Positions 23,535 through 34,939 of a DNA stretch of 64,000 nucleotides are shown here, one piece after another. The translations under genes and the position numbers were made by a program. Source of the DNA: Camellia lanceoleosa. Lineage: Eukaryota; Streptophyta; Magnoliopsida; Ericales; Theaceae. The DNA is taken from positions 81,647,347 through 81,711,346 of the forward strand of contig CM045770.1 in NCBI GenBank assembly GCA_025200525.1, given 5' to 3'. Position 1 is the stretch's first letter. The number at the start of each line of letters is the position of its first letter. The notes under the pieces are model-generated. The model was not told the origin of the DNA. It saw nothing but the letters and a program-made list of their open reading frames with translations, and ran no database searches.

Positions 23535-24422
23535 TTACTTTATGAATGGTTGAACTGCGCTTGTATTGAATAAGACATACCAATGAGCTTGTATCCAAGA
23601 AGTATTATCAAGATAAAAGCTTGTGCTTTCACTAACCGCATGACCTAGATTATCATCACCATTGTAGTTCTTCACAGGTGGACTAGATTTGGTTTCTACA
23701 CCATTGAGATATTGTGCACAAAAATTCATGTATTCTTCCATAAGATATCCTTTAGCAATTGAACCTTTTGGATAAGCTCTATTACACACATATTGCTTCA
23801 AAGTAAGAAGATACCTTTCAATTGGATACATCCATCGAAACTGAATCGCTCAAGCCAATAATGCTTCGTCAGCTAAATGTACAGGCAAGTGCTCCATTAT
23901 ATCAAAAAAAGTCGGAGGAAATATTTTCTCTAGATGACAAAGTGTTACGGCGATACGATCTTGAATATATTGCAAAACTATCGCACGATTCACTTTGGAA
24001 CACAATTGTCTAAAGAAATTGCTCAATTCAATTAAGGGTTTAATTACATTTTTCGGTAACGATCTTCGAATAGTTAATGGAATAAGTTATTGTTGCATCA
24101 AGATATGACTATCGTGGCTTTTAAGACCCCCAATACTTCTATCATGTGAACGCACATGATGCGATATATTAGATGAATACCCGTCGAGAACTCTAACTTC
24201 CTTCAACACTTTCAAGAACAAATTTTTTTCATCCTTGGTCATCGTGAATTGTGCTTGTGGTAAATAAGCTTTATTCGATCCTCTTAATTGCAAATGTAGG
24301 GGTTTTCTAATATTCATTTCTTGTAGATCACGCCGAGCATTAACACCATCCTTCAATTTTCCTACAACCCCTAATATTGTCCACAACACATTGTCATAAA
24401 CATTCTTCTCTATATGCATCAT
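23535..24422 (-). pseudogene. DUF4218-like exons of the CACTA transposase gene
   Basis: The upstream part (24087-24422) has MMHIEKNVYDNVLWTIL, NARRDLQEMNIRKPLHLQ and LRGSNKAYLPQAQFTM. The downstream part (23535-23831) has MYPIERYLLTLKQYVCNRAYP, GSIAKGYLMEE and FCAQYLNG. An in-frame stop separates the two. The second part ends at a good GTAAGT donor near 23536. The next exon ends in HWFKEHV exactly where the Ty3 element entered (TSD at 23348-23352). Confidence 0.8.
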
Positions 24423-24593
24423 ATCGAGGTTGTGTCTTATTAGATTGTGCTCCCAATATGGTAATTCATAAAAGATACTCTTTTTCTTCCAGCTATGGGT
24501 GCGATGTCTAACTTTTTCCTTCTCAACTTGTCTCCTATGCCACTTCTTAAGGTCATCCCTCTTGTATTGGGTTAAAATACCCTCACATTCTAA

Positions 24594-25316
24594 CTATAGC
24601 AACATTTCAATTCCAGACAACAATTTTGGTTTGAGTTTGAATTCCTGACTACCATCAAATGATACTTTATCTTTTCGAAATTTATGACCACTAGGTAAAA
24701 ATCTACATTGACCCAAGTATGATTGTTTCCTACTATGCTTCAACCAGAACGATGTAGTTTTCTTATTGCAACAAGGACATGCATATTCACTTTTAGTGCT
24801 CCATCCTGACAAGTTTGCATATGCTGGAAAATCACTAATTGTCCACAGTAAAGCTGCATACATCTGAAACATTTGATTTGTTGACGCATCAAATGTGGAG
24901 ACACCGTCATTCCATAGTTCTTTCAATTCCTCAATCAACGGTTGCATATACACATCAATCTTGTCACCAGGTCCTTTCAAGCTGTCAATAAGCATAGATA
25001 AAATTAGAAATGGTTGCTTCATGTACATCCATGGCGGTAAGTTGTATGGAATGAGCACAACAGGCCAAGTGCTATGAACTATGTTCATCGTCTTGAATGG
25101 GTTAAAACCATCATATGCTAAGTCAAGCCTTACATTGTGACAATTATTACTAAAGTCAATATTCCGACGGTCAAAATCTTTCCATGTAAGGGAGTCAGCA
25201 GGATGCCTAAAGACACCGTCATCAGTTCGTTTCGCTGCATGCCATCTCATTAACTTGGCCATCTTGGATGACATAAGCAACCTCTGCAACCTTGGCTTTA
25301 AAGGAAAATACCTCAT
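24594..25316 (-). pseudogene. Transposase_21 catalytic region of the CACTA
   Basis: 240 open codons. Blocks include MRYFPLKPRLQRLL, MRWHAAKRTDDGVFRHPAD, NVRLDLAYDGFNPF, YNLPPWMYMKQPFLILSML, DVYMQPLIEELKELWNDG, TISDFPAYANLSGWSTKSE and ACPCCNKKT, all in the order found in plant TNPD proteins. The frame stops at 24594, just before the next conserved block, so the copy is truncated at the protein level. Confidence 0.85.
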
Positions 25317-25339
25317 CTGTTTTGTAGGTATTCATTTGC

Positions 25340-26145
25340 CTCCTTTGTTAGGACCATAACCACCATCACTATTTGATTTCCATCTAGAACTGTTGCATAT
25401 GACACATTTATCAAGGTTGGCATCGTCATTTCGAAACAACATGCAACTATTAGGACATACATCCCATGTCTCATACGTGAAGCTCAAATCTGTTGTGACC
25501 TTTTTGAGTTCTATAGTATGAGTCCGGGAGTTTCACACCCAACGCGAATGCCTCATTCAATAACTCAAGCAACATGTCAACATACTTGTCTGTCCACTGA
25601 TTAAGCACCTTCAGATGTAGAAGTCGAACAATAAATGACAAAGATGTGAACTTCTCATAACCTAGATACAATTCACTTTGTGCATCATGAAGAAGTTTGA
25701 AATACTTTGCAGTCTCTATATTTGGACTGAGCTGGGGTTCAAATGCATAGAGATCAGGCCCCTGTGGTTCATTACCCTCAACACTTGTACCGGCATGTGG
25801 ATTTCCCATAGCCCCTTGTATCATTCTAACCATATCATCCCCAATGTCTAAATTAGCCGATGTTTCATTCTCTCAATTACTATGCAGAGATACGTAAGAT
25901 TCCCCATAATTAATCCAATGTTTATACCTTTTTAAAAAAATATTCAAGATCAGATGCTCTCGTACACCCTCTCGTACAAGATGGTATCGATTCTCACATT
26001 TCTTACGTGGACAACTAATCATCGAACCTTCAGCCTTATTGGTGTAGACAAACACAAGGAATCGATCAATCCCATTAATGTATTCCCTCGATATCCTATT
26101 TGGCAAATCAATCAAACTGTTATTCATCATCTGTACTTCTCTCAA
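25340..26145 (-). pseudogene. N-terminal part of the CACTA transposase
   Basis: The first 90 codons (25873-26145) carry the transposase-associated domain: ISREYINGIDRFLVF, then CPRKKCENRYHLV, then EHLILNIFLKRYKHWINYGE. The next piece (25471-25833) has a YFKLLHDAQSELYLG block. A frame change near 25480 leads into TWDVCPNSCMLFRND and CVICNSSRWK, a zinc-binding pair. The pieces cannot be joined without frame changes. Confidence 0.75.
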
Positions 26146-26938
26146 ATATTGCTTCTACATACATTCACAAAAATTAAACATCAAATAACTCTAAATATAA
26201 TACCTACATATTCATGCATCATGATACCTATCTGTCCAATTTCTCTCAAATAAGTAGGTGGTCTTATCCCATTCAGTTATTTACCAATTTCTACATCAGG
26301 TACTCAACCCAAAAATGATTAAGTGGATTTATTTCTAACATGATAAAGTCAAAGTTTTCAATCAAGACCTCCTAGGTAGTTTAATACAAAAAACTAACAA
26401 GAATTGTTCTATATCAGGTATCTTATAAGTACCCAACAGGTAACTAATGTAAATCAAGCAATACAAAGCTGATTCGTTATTTTAATTTTGGTAACCAATG
26501 ATATCAGTAAAAGACACTGATATTCAAGACAAAGCTGCAGATACTGTGCTAATTCACAAAGCACCTACAAGGCTACAACCTATAATTCAAACAGTCGATT
26601 TACATTCCAAGCAATACAAAAGACACTAGATATAAGGACGGAAACCCAAAAAGAAAACATCATAAACATAACTCCAGGGGGACAATATATGTACAACTAC
26701 TAAAACCTGCTTAGACTCAGATGGAATCAAACCCAATATAACAGTGAAACTCCTACTTATACTATCCCAAGATGTGATCAAATGCACACTATTTCAGGCA
26801 CCAAAGCTTGAATTACAATGTATTTATTTTGATGCAAAAGACATCAGATACAGCTGCATATATAGTGATTAATTCACTTACCAATAAGTCTTTCTGGTTG
26901 ACCAACTACAAAATTTTAACCCCTCAACCCATCCCTCC
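26146..26938 (-). other. CACTA 5' leader segment
   Basis: AT-rich, non-coding DNA upstream of the transposase start on the minus strand, up to the solo-LTR insertion. The small frame at 26808 is not convincing. Confidence 0.5.
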
Positions 26939-27372
26939 TGTCACGACCCAAACCCGTCCCTATAGATTTAGCACTGTAACTGGCCAGTAATCCAAGATTA
27001 CCTTCGGGCTCAAAGACAAAATTTCAAAATATTTATAATCATATCGGGGCCTAAAGCGGAAGCAAAGCAAAAATAAAAATGTCCATTGAGTTTGTACCTA
27101 CATGATACAATTATAATTTATAAACATATACAAATCTCATATACCTCACACACATATACATTTAAGACTTAGCAAAAATGCAAAACTTTGACAAAGCTAA
27201 AAGGCTGATTTACTTGGCTCTACTCGAGCCCAACTTGCTTCATTTCGGAAGCTCTTCAAAAGGCTAACACGGGTAGACTCTGAGGCTTTCTCTATCCTTA
27301 TTTCTTAGTTTGCTCACCTACATATATATATATATATATAGTGAGCTAAAGCTCAGCAAGTAATAACAGAAT

Positions 27373-28162
27373 TGAGAGGGCAATTTATACGCAAAATTGG
27401 GCCAAGCTGGGTCTTGGGCCGAGGTAAAAGAGGCCGAGCGAATGGCCCTGTAGGAGTTACTCCGGTTTGGAGATATAGCTTCTTTGTTAGACCGGTTGAA
27501 TGGTAGTCCGGCCGCATGAGGTTTACTTTTTACTCCGGCTTGGATGTATCTTTGTTAAGACATATGATAACCGAGGTGTACCAAGTCCATGAGGGACTTT
27601 GGTTTGGAGGTAGTTCTACCAACTCTCTTATGGTTAGCTCGGTCCAAACATGGAAAACCGAGGTAAGAGACTCCTATGGTTAACTCGGTTTAGGCATGGA
27701 AAACCGAGGTAGGAGGGAATAGTAAGTGTCTGATCTGGAGATGTTACTTCGGTCCTGGAGTAGTCCGGTCATAAGAAGAACCATCTCACTTGGTTTAAGC
27801 AGTGAGGAGGGTGTTGGAGGATAAGCATTATCTTCCAAGAGTATGAGTTCTAGGAGGACTCTATGCAAGGAGGAGTAAGCCTAGAAGGACTCTACACTTG
27901 GAGGAGTAAGAATCCTACCAGGATTGTGCCACGTGAAATCTATATAAGCTCATCAATAACACCTTTGGAAAGGTAATACAATTTTGCTCCCTGAATACAT
28001 TGAGCTTTTGCCTTCTTGTCTTGCTTGCTGACTTAGGCATCGGAGAGGTTTTCGGCACACACCGCCAATTTCACGCTTGTGTTTTCAGTGGTGGAACGAC
28101 GACGATTGAGGAACGCAGACTTGATCAACAGGATTATACGAGAAGGTGAAATTCTTTCCGCA
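27373..28162 (+). repeat. 5' LTR of the nested Tat-type element
   Basis: 790 bp, starts TGAGAGGGCAATTT and ends in CA at 28162. It contains an internal short tandem pair built on TGGTTAGCTCGGTC / TGGAAAACCGAGGTA (about 27630-27712). A TATA-like CTATATAAGC near 27941 with CACCTTTGG downstream may be the promoter. Confidence 0.95.
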
Positions 28163-28166
28163 TAAT

Positions 28167-28176
28167 TGGCGCCGTC
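28167..28176 (+). other. Primer-binding site of the nested Tat-type element
   Basis: TGGCGCCGTC begins 4 bp after the LTR, the same word as in the partial Tat-type element at the left of the window. Confidence 0.75.
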
Positions 28177-28226
28177 AGGGAATAGCGCATAAGAACAACC
28201 TCTTGATCAAGTTTTTCGAACATCAA

Positions 28227-29571
28227 TGGCGAACAACGAAGAATCGCCTCGATCGCCATTGACGGACTAACCTGTAAGGAGGTGCAAGGCGAAGGCCTAC
28301 CTTTTGGTCCCTCCCATGGCGAGCCCGAACCACAAAGGCGTAATTCGGTGAGGGATGCGAGGGGACAAAGGAGGAATAGCAGCCCTCATCCCTCTCGTTC
28401 GCAAAGTCCAGAAAGACAAAGGCGCAGAGTTGATCCTCAAATTCTGGAGGATCGCGTCAGAGAGCAAGACGAACTGATCCGTAAGATGGCGGCGGACATG
28501 GAGTCTCTGAAGCGCCAGATAAAAGGCAAAGAAGTGACGACAGGAGAGGGGCGCAGTAATAAGACGCCCCCTCGCCACTCAGAGGGCCGGGGTAGGAATT
28601 CTACACCCTCTCAACCAGAGGACAGAAGCCTCAGGACAGGCGACACGCGATCCGTATCTTCCAGGACTCGTCACTCCAGATCTGAGAGGACGAGGCCTGA
28701 AAGATCATACACTGAGGGGAGTACCTATTGGCCCTCACATACGCATCATACGAGATCCAGACAGACGGAATTACCTAGGTCGTCCGACCTAAGGTCCATG
28801 TTGGAAGAAAAGGCACGATGGAAGGAGGACGCCAGGACGCGCGATCCCCACAGGGTTCCTGCCTTGCAGCGATTGGCTCCTCGGACGCATGGAAGCGTCG
28901 AGGTTGGAATGCCAAGGCCGCACTTGGCATATGAACCAGCGGATAAGGCATTGGCGAGGCTGCAGACCTCACCATTCGTCCCAGAGATTGAAAACGCACC
29001 CCTTCCGTCAGGCTTCCTACAACCCAAATTCACGACGTATGAAGGAAAGACAGACCCTTACACCCACTTGAGCCACTTTCGCCAGGTTATGGCTGTATAT
29101 CGGCGGAATGAGGCGTTGATGTGTATCCTATTCCCCTCAAGCCTTGGCGACCTAGGCTTAACTTGGTTTGAGAAGCTTCCAGAGGGCAGCATAGCCTCCT
29201 GGGCGCAATTGGCAGAGGCGTTTGTCACCCGGTTCAGAACGAACACAAAAACTCCGGTGGAGATCGACCAGTTGCTCTCCATCGACATGGGCGACAAGGA
29301 GACCCTGAGATCATACAACAAGCATCGGGAGACATTCAACCAGATTGGAGACTGCCCAACCAACCTCGCCATTGCGCAGTACAAAAGAGGCCTTCCAGTC
29401 GGGAATAGACTGAGGGACACTATCACCATGACTCCTCCACTCACCATGGAGGCCCTGATGGAGAGAGTGCATCAAAGACATCGGGGTGGAAGAGGATGGC
29501 GCCGTGTTAAGGCAAAAACTGGCGCGATCAAGAACACTGAGAAGAAGACCTTGGCAAAGGTCAATACGTAG
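28227..29571 (+). pseudogene. Gag of the nested Tat-type element
   Basis: An ATG at 28227 starts MANNEESPRSPLTD and then meets a stop. From 28282 a 429-codon frame is open. Residues 1-190 are Arg/Ser/Pro-rich and basic, with a short coiled-coil-like segment (DRVREQDELIRKMAADMES). Residues about 245-400 are the retrotransposon gag domain (KTDPYTHLSHFRQVM, SLGDLGLTWFEKLPEGSI, YKRGLPVG). The C-terminal zinc knuckle is not in this frame. The N-terminal frame break makes it a damaged copy. Confidence 0.85.
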
Positions 29572-31680
29572 ATCGCCAAACCGAAACGACGAAACAAGCG
29601 AGACAACGCCGAGGACCAAGACAAGAGATGGTTAAGAGTCCGAATCGCCATAACCACGGTGTTCAAGAAACCGATCATCAGATACTCGTGAGATTCGAGA
29701 CGAGTTTTCGCCAAGTGGCTCGCCAAGTTAGGCGAGGCATGTATGATTATGATGATAGATCCAGATGCACCTTCCACAAGGAAAAGGGCACCGAATCGAG
29801 AATCGCACGTTGAGACAAAGATTCGAAGAGTTGGTGGCAAAAGCCACTGGATAAATACATAGAAGGAGGCGCAAATTTCAAGACCACAACCTCCCAAATG
29901 GAATGCCAATCGACGCCCCGCCACAAGGCACCATCAACGTAATCCATGGAGTCTTTGAACCAGAGCGAGTATGCGAGCTCAGAGGTTCAATCAAAAAGGC
30001 AGAGCACTTGAGAGAGGTGCTAAGTGCCCAACCAGTCGTCAAAAAGGGGAGAACAGAAGCCACAAACATCATGTCCTTTTCGGATAAAGACTTGGATGTA
30101 ATATATTGCCCACAATAACGATGCCTTGGTCGCCACTCTCCGAGTCAAGGATTTTGACGCTGCGGATTCGATTGACCAAGGTAGCTCGCGTAAATCATGT
30201 ACTACGAAACTTTCAAGCAACCTGTTGCAAGACAAGGACTTAGCCCCGCAGATCTCCTTTGATTGATTCAATTCTATGCGAGTGGCTGGCTAAGAAAATC
30301 ATTCTCCCAACAGAGCAGGAGTGTGACAAAACAAGTGGAATTGGTGTTAAAGGTTCCTCCACCTACAACATCATCCTAGGCGTAACATGGTCGACGCCAC
30401 GCGCCGTGGCATCCTCCTACCACCAAGTGATGAGGTTCCCCAACGACACCGGAGTAATAGAAGAGGTTTATGGGGACCAGATAATGTCCAAGAAAGGTTT
30501 CGTCAAGAACGAATGGTAGCTGCTACGCCAAAGGATATGTTCATTCGGTTGAAGAACCGAGAGTAATGAACTATTCGGATGTTGGCAAAGCGGTGATCAA
30601 AAAGCAAAGGAGGACTTGGTAGAAGTCGAATAGATGAGAAGAACCCGGAAAAGTTCTTCCTACTTGGATCGTCGTTGTCCAAAGATCGAGATTGGAAGTC
30701 TTGGAATTTCGACCTCCAACATCGAAGTGTTCGCCGACCCCATACGACATGCCGCATTGATCCCAACTTCATTTGCCATCAACTCAATGTCCACCCTTCG
30801 CTAGACCGTCATCCAACGACGCTTAGATCGCACTCCACCACGCCGAGATAGTGGCGTAAGAGGTGGGTAACTTGTTAGAAGCAGGGCGATTAGAGAGGTG
30901 CACTACCCTGTGGATCTCTAACACAGTAGTGCCAAAGAAGAATGGGAAGCGCGGCTCAAGGTCGACTATAAATCACAACAAAGCATGTCCAAAGGACACC
31001 GCCAAGGATAGATCAATTGGACTGACAAACAGGACACAAGAGTATAGTTTCCTTGACGATACAAGAGGCTACCATCGATAGCCATGCACGAACCGTGATC
31101 AGAAGTAACGCCCTCCACCACTCCTAGAGGACTATATTGTTACAAGGTCATGCCCTTTGGCCTAAAGAACGCAGGGGCGACGTTTCAGAGGATGGTTACC
31201 AAGATGTTTGAGCCATTGTTAGGCAGAACAATGGAGACTTACATCGACGACATGGTGGTCAAAAGTAAGGATGTGGAAGACCATCTAAGGGACCTAGATG
31301 AGATGTTCCAGATCCTGAAACAACACAAGCTGCGCCTTACCGCTCCTAAGTGCGATTCGTGTAGGGTCCGCAAGTTTCGGGTTTCGGTGACCAATCGGTA
31401 TCGAGGGGACCCTCCCAAATCAAAGCAATTCAAGAGTTAGAGACCTAACTCGTTGAAAGAAGTGCAAAGACTCACCGCATGGCAAAGCACTTAACCGATT
31501 CATCACCGATCTTCAGACGGAAGGCCCATTCTTTCACCATTAAAAGCTAAGTTTGAGTGGACGAAGAATGCGACCGAGCTCGAGAGTTTGAAGGAATACA
31601 TGTCTTCTCCACCACTACTTGTCACCCCAAAGACTGGAGAAGAACTCTTCCTTTACTTAGCGCCTCAAAGACGCTAGAAG
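29572..31680 (+). pseudogene. Protease and reverse transcriptase of the nested Tat-type element
   Basis: The protease C-terminal block YNIILGVTWSTPRAVASSYH lies at about 30364-30425. Reverse transcriptase is recognisable from [16 protein letters not shown] (31150) through [18 protein letters not shown] (about 31218-31268) to [13 protein letters not shown]. Upstream palm sequence is in broken frames, and further stops follow at 31440. The pattern is many small deletions rather than single-base stops. Confidence 0.75.
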
Positions 31681-31899
31681 TGCAAGATTGGTTCGGCGTA
31701 TGAACCCAACATCTACCTATCTTCTATGTCAGCAAGACATTGCTGGGAGCCGAAACAAAGTACTTGCCTCTAGAAAAGCTAGCACTGGCCTTAATGATGG
31801 CCTCTGTGAAATTGGCGCACTACTTTCACGCCCACACCATTGTCGCCCTCACGCCTTTCCACTAAAAGCTTTGTTCGAGAGGGCAAACTTTTCGGGCGG

Positions 31900-32640
31900 A
31901 TTTTGAAGTGGAGTTGGGACAATATGACGTAAAGTTCCAACCCAGAACCGCAGTAAAGGCCCAATCTTTGGCAGACTTCGTCGCAGAGTTCACTCCTGGA
32001 AGCCACCAGGTCTGCCCAATCGATCTGACTAACACAACCGAACTAGGGATGGAGATTGACGCCGGAATAGCGCAACCCCTAGTCCAGGTTACTCAGCCGG
32101 AGCCTGAGGCAGACCATAATAGAGAAGGCAAGGAGAAAGTAGACCTCGCTACACCAAGTCAGAACTCGCCTACAACCTATGACTTGGTCCCATCGGAAGA
32201 CAAGGGGCAAACTGCAACCATGGATCATGAAGAAAGCCCCAACGACATTCCAGATCCCACAACATCATCTGATCCCTCCACATGCTGGAAGTTGTTTGTT
32301 GGGGAAATGTGGAAACTCTTTGTGGATGGAGCATCTAACCGACATGGCGCAGGACTTGGCATAGTCCTCATCTCTCCAGACGGCCTAGTAGTGGAACAGG
32401 CGATCAACCTGGGCTTCCCAGCATCCAACAATGAAGCAGAGTACGAAGCGCTTCTAGCAGGACTCAAGTCAGCGGCCTACATGAAGGCCACCGAACTCAT
32501 GGTCTACAAAGGACTCACCATTGGTGGTGAATCAAATTTGGCGACTATGAAGCAAAGGATGAAAGAATGGCTAAGTACCAAGACTTAGTCAGACAGAGAT
32601 CAAGAAGTTTGAAGTCGCCGAATAGAACAGTTAGCAGGAG
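31900..32640 (+). pseudogene. RNase H and archaeal-type RNase H of the nested Tat-type element
   Basis: A 226-codon open piece (31908-32588) begins with the end of the Ty3-type RNase H ([19 protein letters not shown]) and continues through a Glu/Pro-rich linker. The second RNase H follows with [20 protein letters not shown] and the [13 protein letters not shown] block. Just before it the words WKLFVGEM and WKLFVDGA stand side by side, a small in-frame duplication. The dual RNase H is the signature of the Tat group. Confidence 0.85.
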
Positions 32641-32926
32641 GAGAATAGTAGAGCAGATTTAACTAGCGAAGCTTCACCAATGGCGAGATACCTCCATCCC
32701 ACATCCACTATTGATCGACTACTGCCTAGACCAAGTATTGAAGATCCGTGTCAAGAGGTATGTTGTGCGGAGTTAGGTCCTTCTTGGATGGATCCCATCA
32801 TCGTTCTCGAAAGACAGACTCTACCAAAGAGATAAGAAAGAAGCCACAGAATCGAGCCAAGTCGAACGATTTTGGCTCTCTCCATCCTTAGCTTTATACA
32901 AGAAGTCGCCAGACCTTACTTAAAGT

Positions 32927-33993
32927 GTGTTCACCCCAAAGAAGGTGGAAGCATTCTTGTTCGAAATACATGAGGGTGTATGCGGCAGCCATCAAGGAGG
33001 AAGGTCATTGGCATACCGAGCTATTTCACAAGGATATTGGTGGCCCTACATGCAAGCGGATTCAGAGAAGTATGTCAAAAAGTGCGAAAAGTGTCGGTTT
33101 ATGATCAAATCCATCAACCGCCAGAGAACTCCTACCTCACTAGTCCATGGCCTTCGCAATGTGGGGCCTAGACATAGTGGGACCACTCCCAACAAAGACC
33201 AGAACAGAAGTTCTTTCTTGCAACAGACTACTTCACAAAGTGGGTGGAAGCGAAGCCTTGGCGTGAATCAAGGAGAAAGATGTGAAGAAGTTTGTCCGCG
33301 TAACATCATTACTCGCTTTGGCATACCAAAAGCTCGATTTCGCATAACCAAGACTCAATTTGATGGCGAATTTTCGAAGCTTTTGTGAAGAATACAAGAT
33401 AGAGTTCTACAACTCCACACCGCATATCCCCAAGCAAATGGACAAGCAGGCCAAACAAGGTAGTCTTGGATGGATTGAAGAAAAGGTTGGAAAAAGCCAA
33501 AGGCAAGTGGACAGAAGAGCTCCCACATGTTTTATGGGCTTACCGCACCACACCTCGACGATCAACAGGAGAAACACCATTCTCCTTAGCATATGGCATG
33601 GAAGCGGTCATCCCCTTAGAAGTTGGTCTTCCTACAATTCGGAGCGAAAACTTTGATCCAGACTTAAACGCCGAAGCAATTACATTAGAACTTGACCTTG
33701 CGGAAGAAAGAAGAGAAAAGGCATTGGTTCACATCGCCTCCTACCAGCAAGAATTGGCCAGGAAATACAACAAAAGTGTACATCCAAGACAGTTCAACAT
33801 CGGCGATTGGGTACTTCGCAAAGTTATGGGCAACACATTGGTCCCAGGAGATGGCAAGTTAGGTCCCAACTGGGAGGGTCCCTACAAAGTGGTCGGATTA
33901 GCGGGCAAGGGGGCATACCACTTGGAAGATAAGGACGGCAAAGCAATTCCTAGGCCATGGAACACTGCCAATCTCAAGATATTTTATTTTTAG
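32927..33993 (+). pseudogene. Integrase of the nested Tat-type element
   Basis: The zinc finger is at 32960-33105 (HEGVCGSHQGG then KKCEKCRFM). The core is frame-broken between 33110 and 33460. The C-terminal 175 codons are open (33466-33993), with WTEELPHVLWAYRTTPR, STGETPFSLAYGMEAVIP, VHPRQFNIGDWVLRKV and GPNWEGPYKV. The frame ends in the normal stop 33991-33993. A T-rich region follows. Confidence 0.85.
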
Positions 33994-34205
33994 CTTTTTC
34001 CTTTTTTGAGTATGTGTAATTTTCTACTTTCTCAATAAAACAAGTCGATTCTTTTCAGTATCTTTGTTTCCATAGAAAGTAGTTTTAGTAAATTAGTGGC
34101 ATTGTAAACATAGTTGGCCGGAATAACCAACTATTAACCCTCCTAGGCCCAGGATCAGGATCCAGGCTGCAGGACGCTTGGTCGGCATAACCAAACATTC
34201 TATTC

Positions 34206-34800
34206 TATGTTGGCTGGACACACCAACTTAGAGGTTGGCTGGATTAAACCAACACTTAGCCAAAGTATGGGAATGGCTATACAGAGGTTGGCTGGATTAA
34301 ACCAACATTTTAGCCAAAGTATGGGAATGGTTATACAGAGGTTGGCTGGATTAAACCAACTCTTTGTACTCTTCAGCCGGAGTAGGTTATATCGGCTGAA
34401 GAGTGGTTGGCTGGATTAAACCAACTCCTTGTACTCTTCAGCCGAGGTAAGTGTATGGCTGAAGAGTGGTTGGCTGGATTAAACCAACTCCTTGTACTCT
34501 TCAGCCGAGGTAAGTGTATGGCTGAAGAGTAGTTGGCTGGATTAAACCAACTCCTTGTACTCTTCAGCCGAAGTAAGTTATATCGGCTGAAGAGTGGTTG
34601 GCTGGATTAAACCAACTCCTTGTACTCTTCAGCCAAAGTAAGTTATATCGGCTGAAGAGTGGTTGGCTGGATTAAACCAACACTTTGTACTCTTCAGCCG
34701 AAGTATGGATATGGCTGAAGAGTGGTTGGCTGGATTAAACTAACTCTTTGTACTCTTCAGCCGATGTAAGTTATATCGGCTGAAGAGTGGTTGGCTAGTA
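34206..34800. repeat. 63/65-bp hairpin array in the 3' region of the nested Tat-type element
   Basis: The word GTTGGCTGG recurs at 34406, 34469, 34532, 34597, 34662 and 34725, with its start GTTGGCT again at 34790; spacings are 63, 63, 65, 65, 63 and 65 bp. Each unit holds two self-complementary blocks: GTTGGCTGGATTAAACCAAC, and ACTCTTCAGCC paired with GGCTGAAGAGT across about 14 bp. Shorter, more diverged units start at 34206. No long frame crosses the array. Confidence 0.95.
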
Positions 34801-34939
34801 AGTTAGACAGCTAACCGAGATCACAGTTGCACAAAAATAAGTTCATGAAAAAATTCACTACAAACTCAAGCATGCAAGTAAAGAACCGGAATAAGAGACG
34901 ATAATTTTTCATTAAAGAACAGAAGAAGTACAATTATGG

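Larger units (their letters stand above)
13260..26145 (-). pseudogene. TNPD-type CACTA transposase gene, interrupted by hAT and Ty3 insertions
   Basis: This is the main transposase of the CACTA, read on the minus strand from about 26145 down to about 13260. The domain order matches plant TNPD: transposase-associated zinc domain (25873-26145), CPNSC...CVIC zinc region (about 25340-25470), transposase_21 catalytic region (24594-25316), DUF4218 (23535-24420) and DUF4216 (14408-14887). The last two are separated by the 8.4-kb Ty3 element. Stops and frameshifts occur between the pieces. The protein would bind and cut the element ends. Confidence 0.85.
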
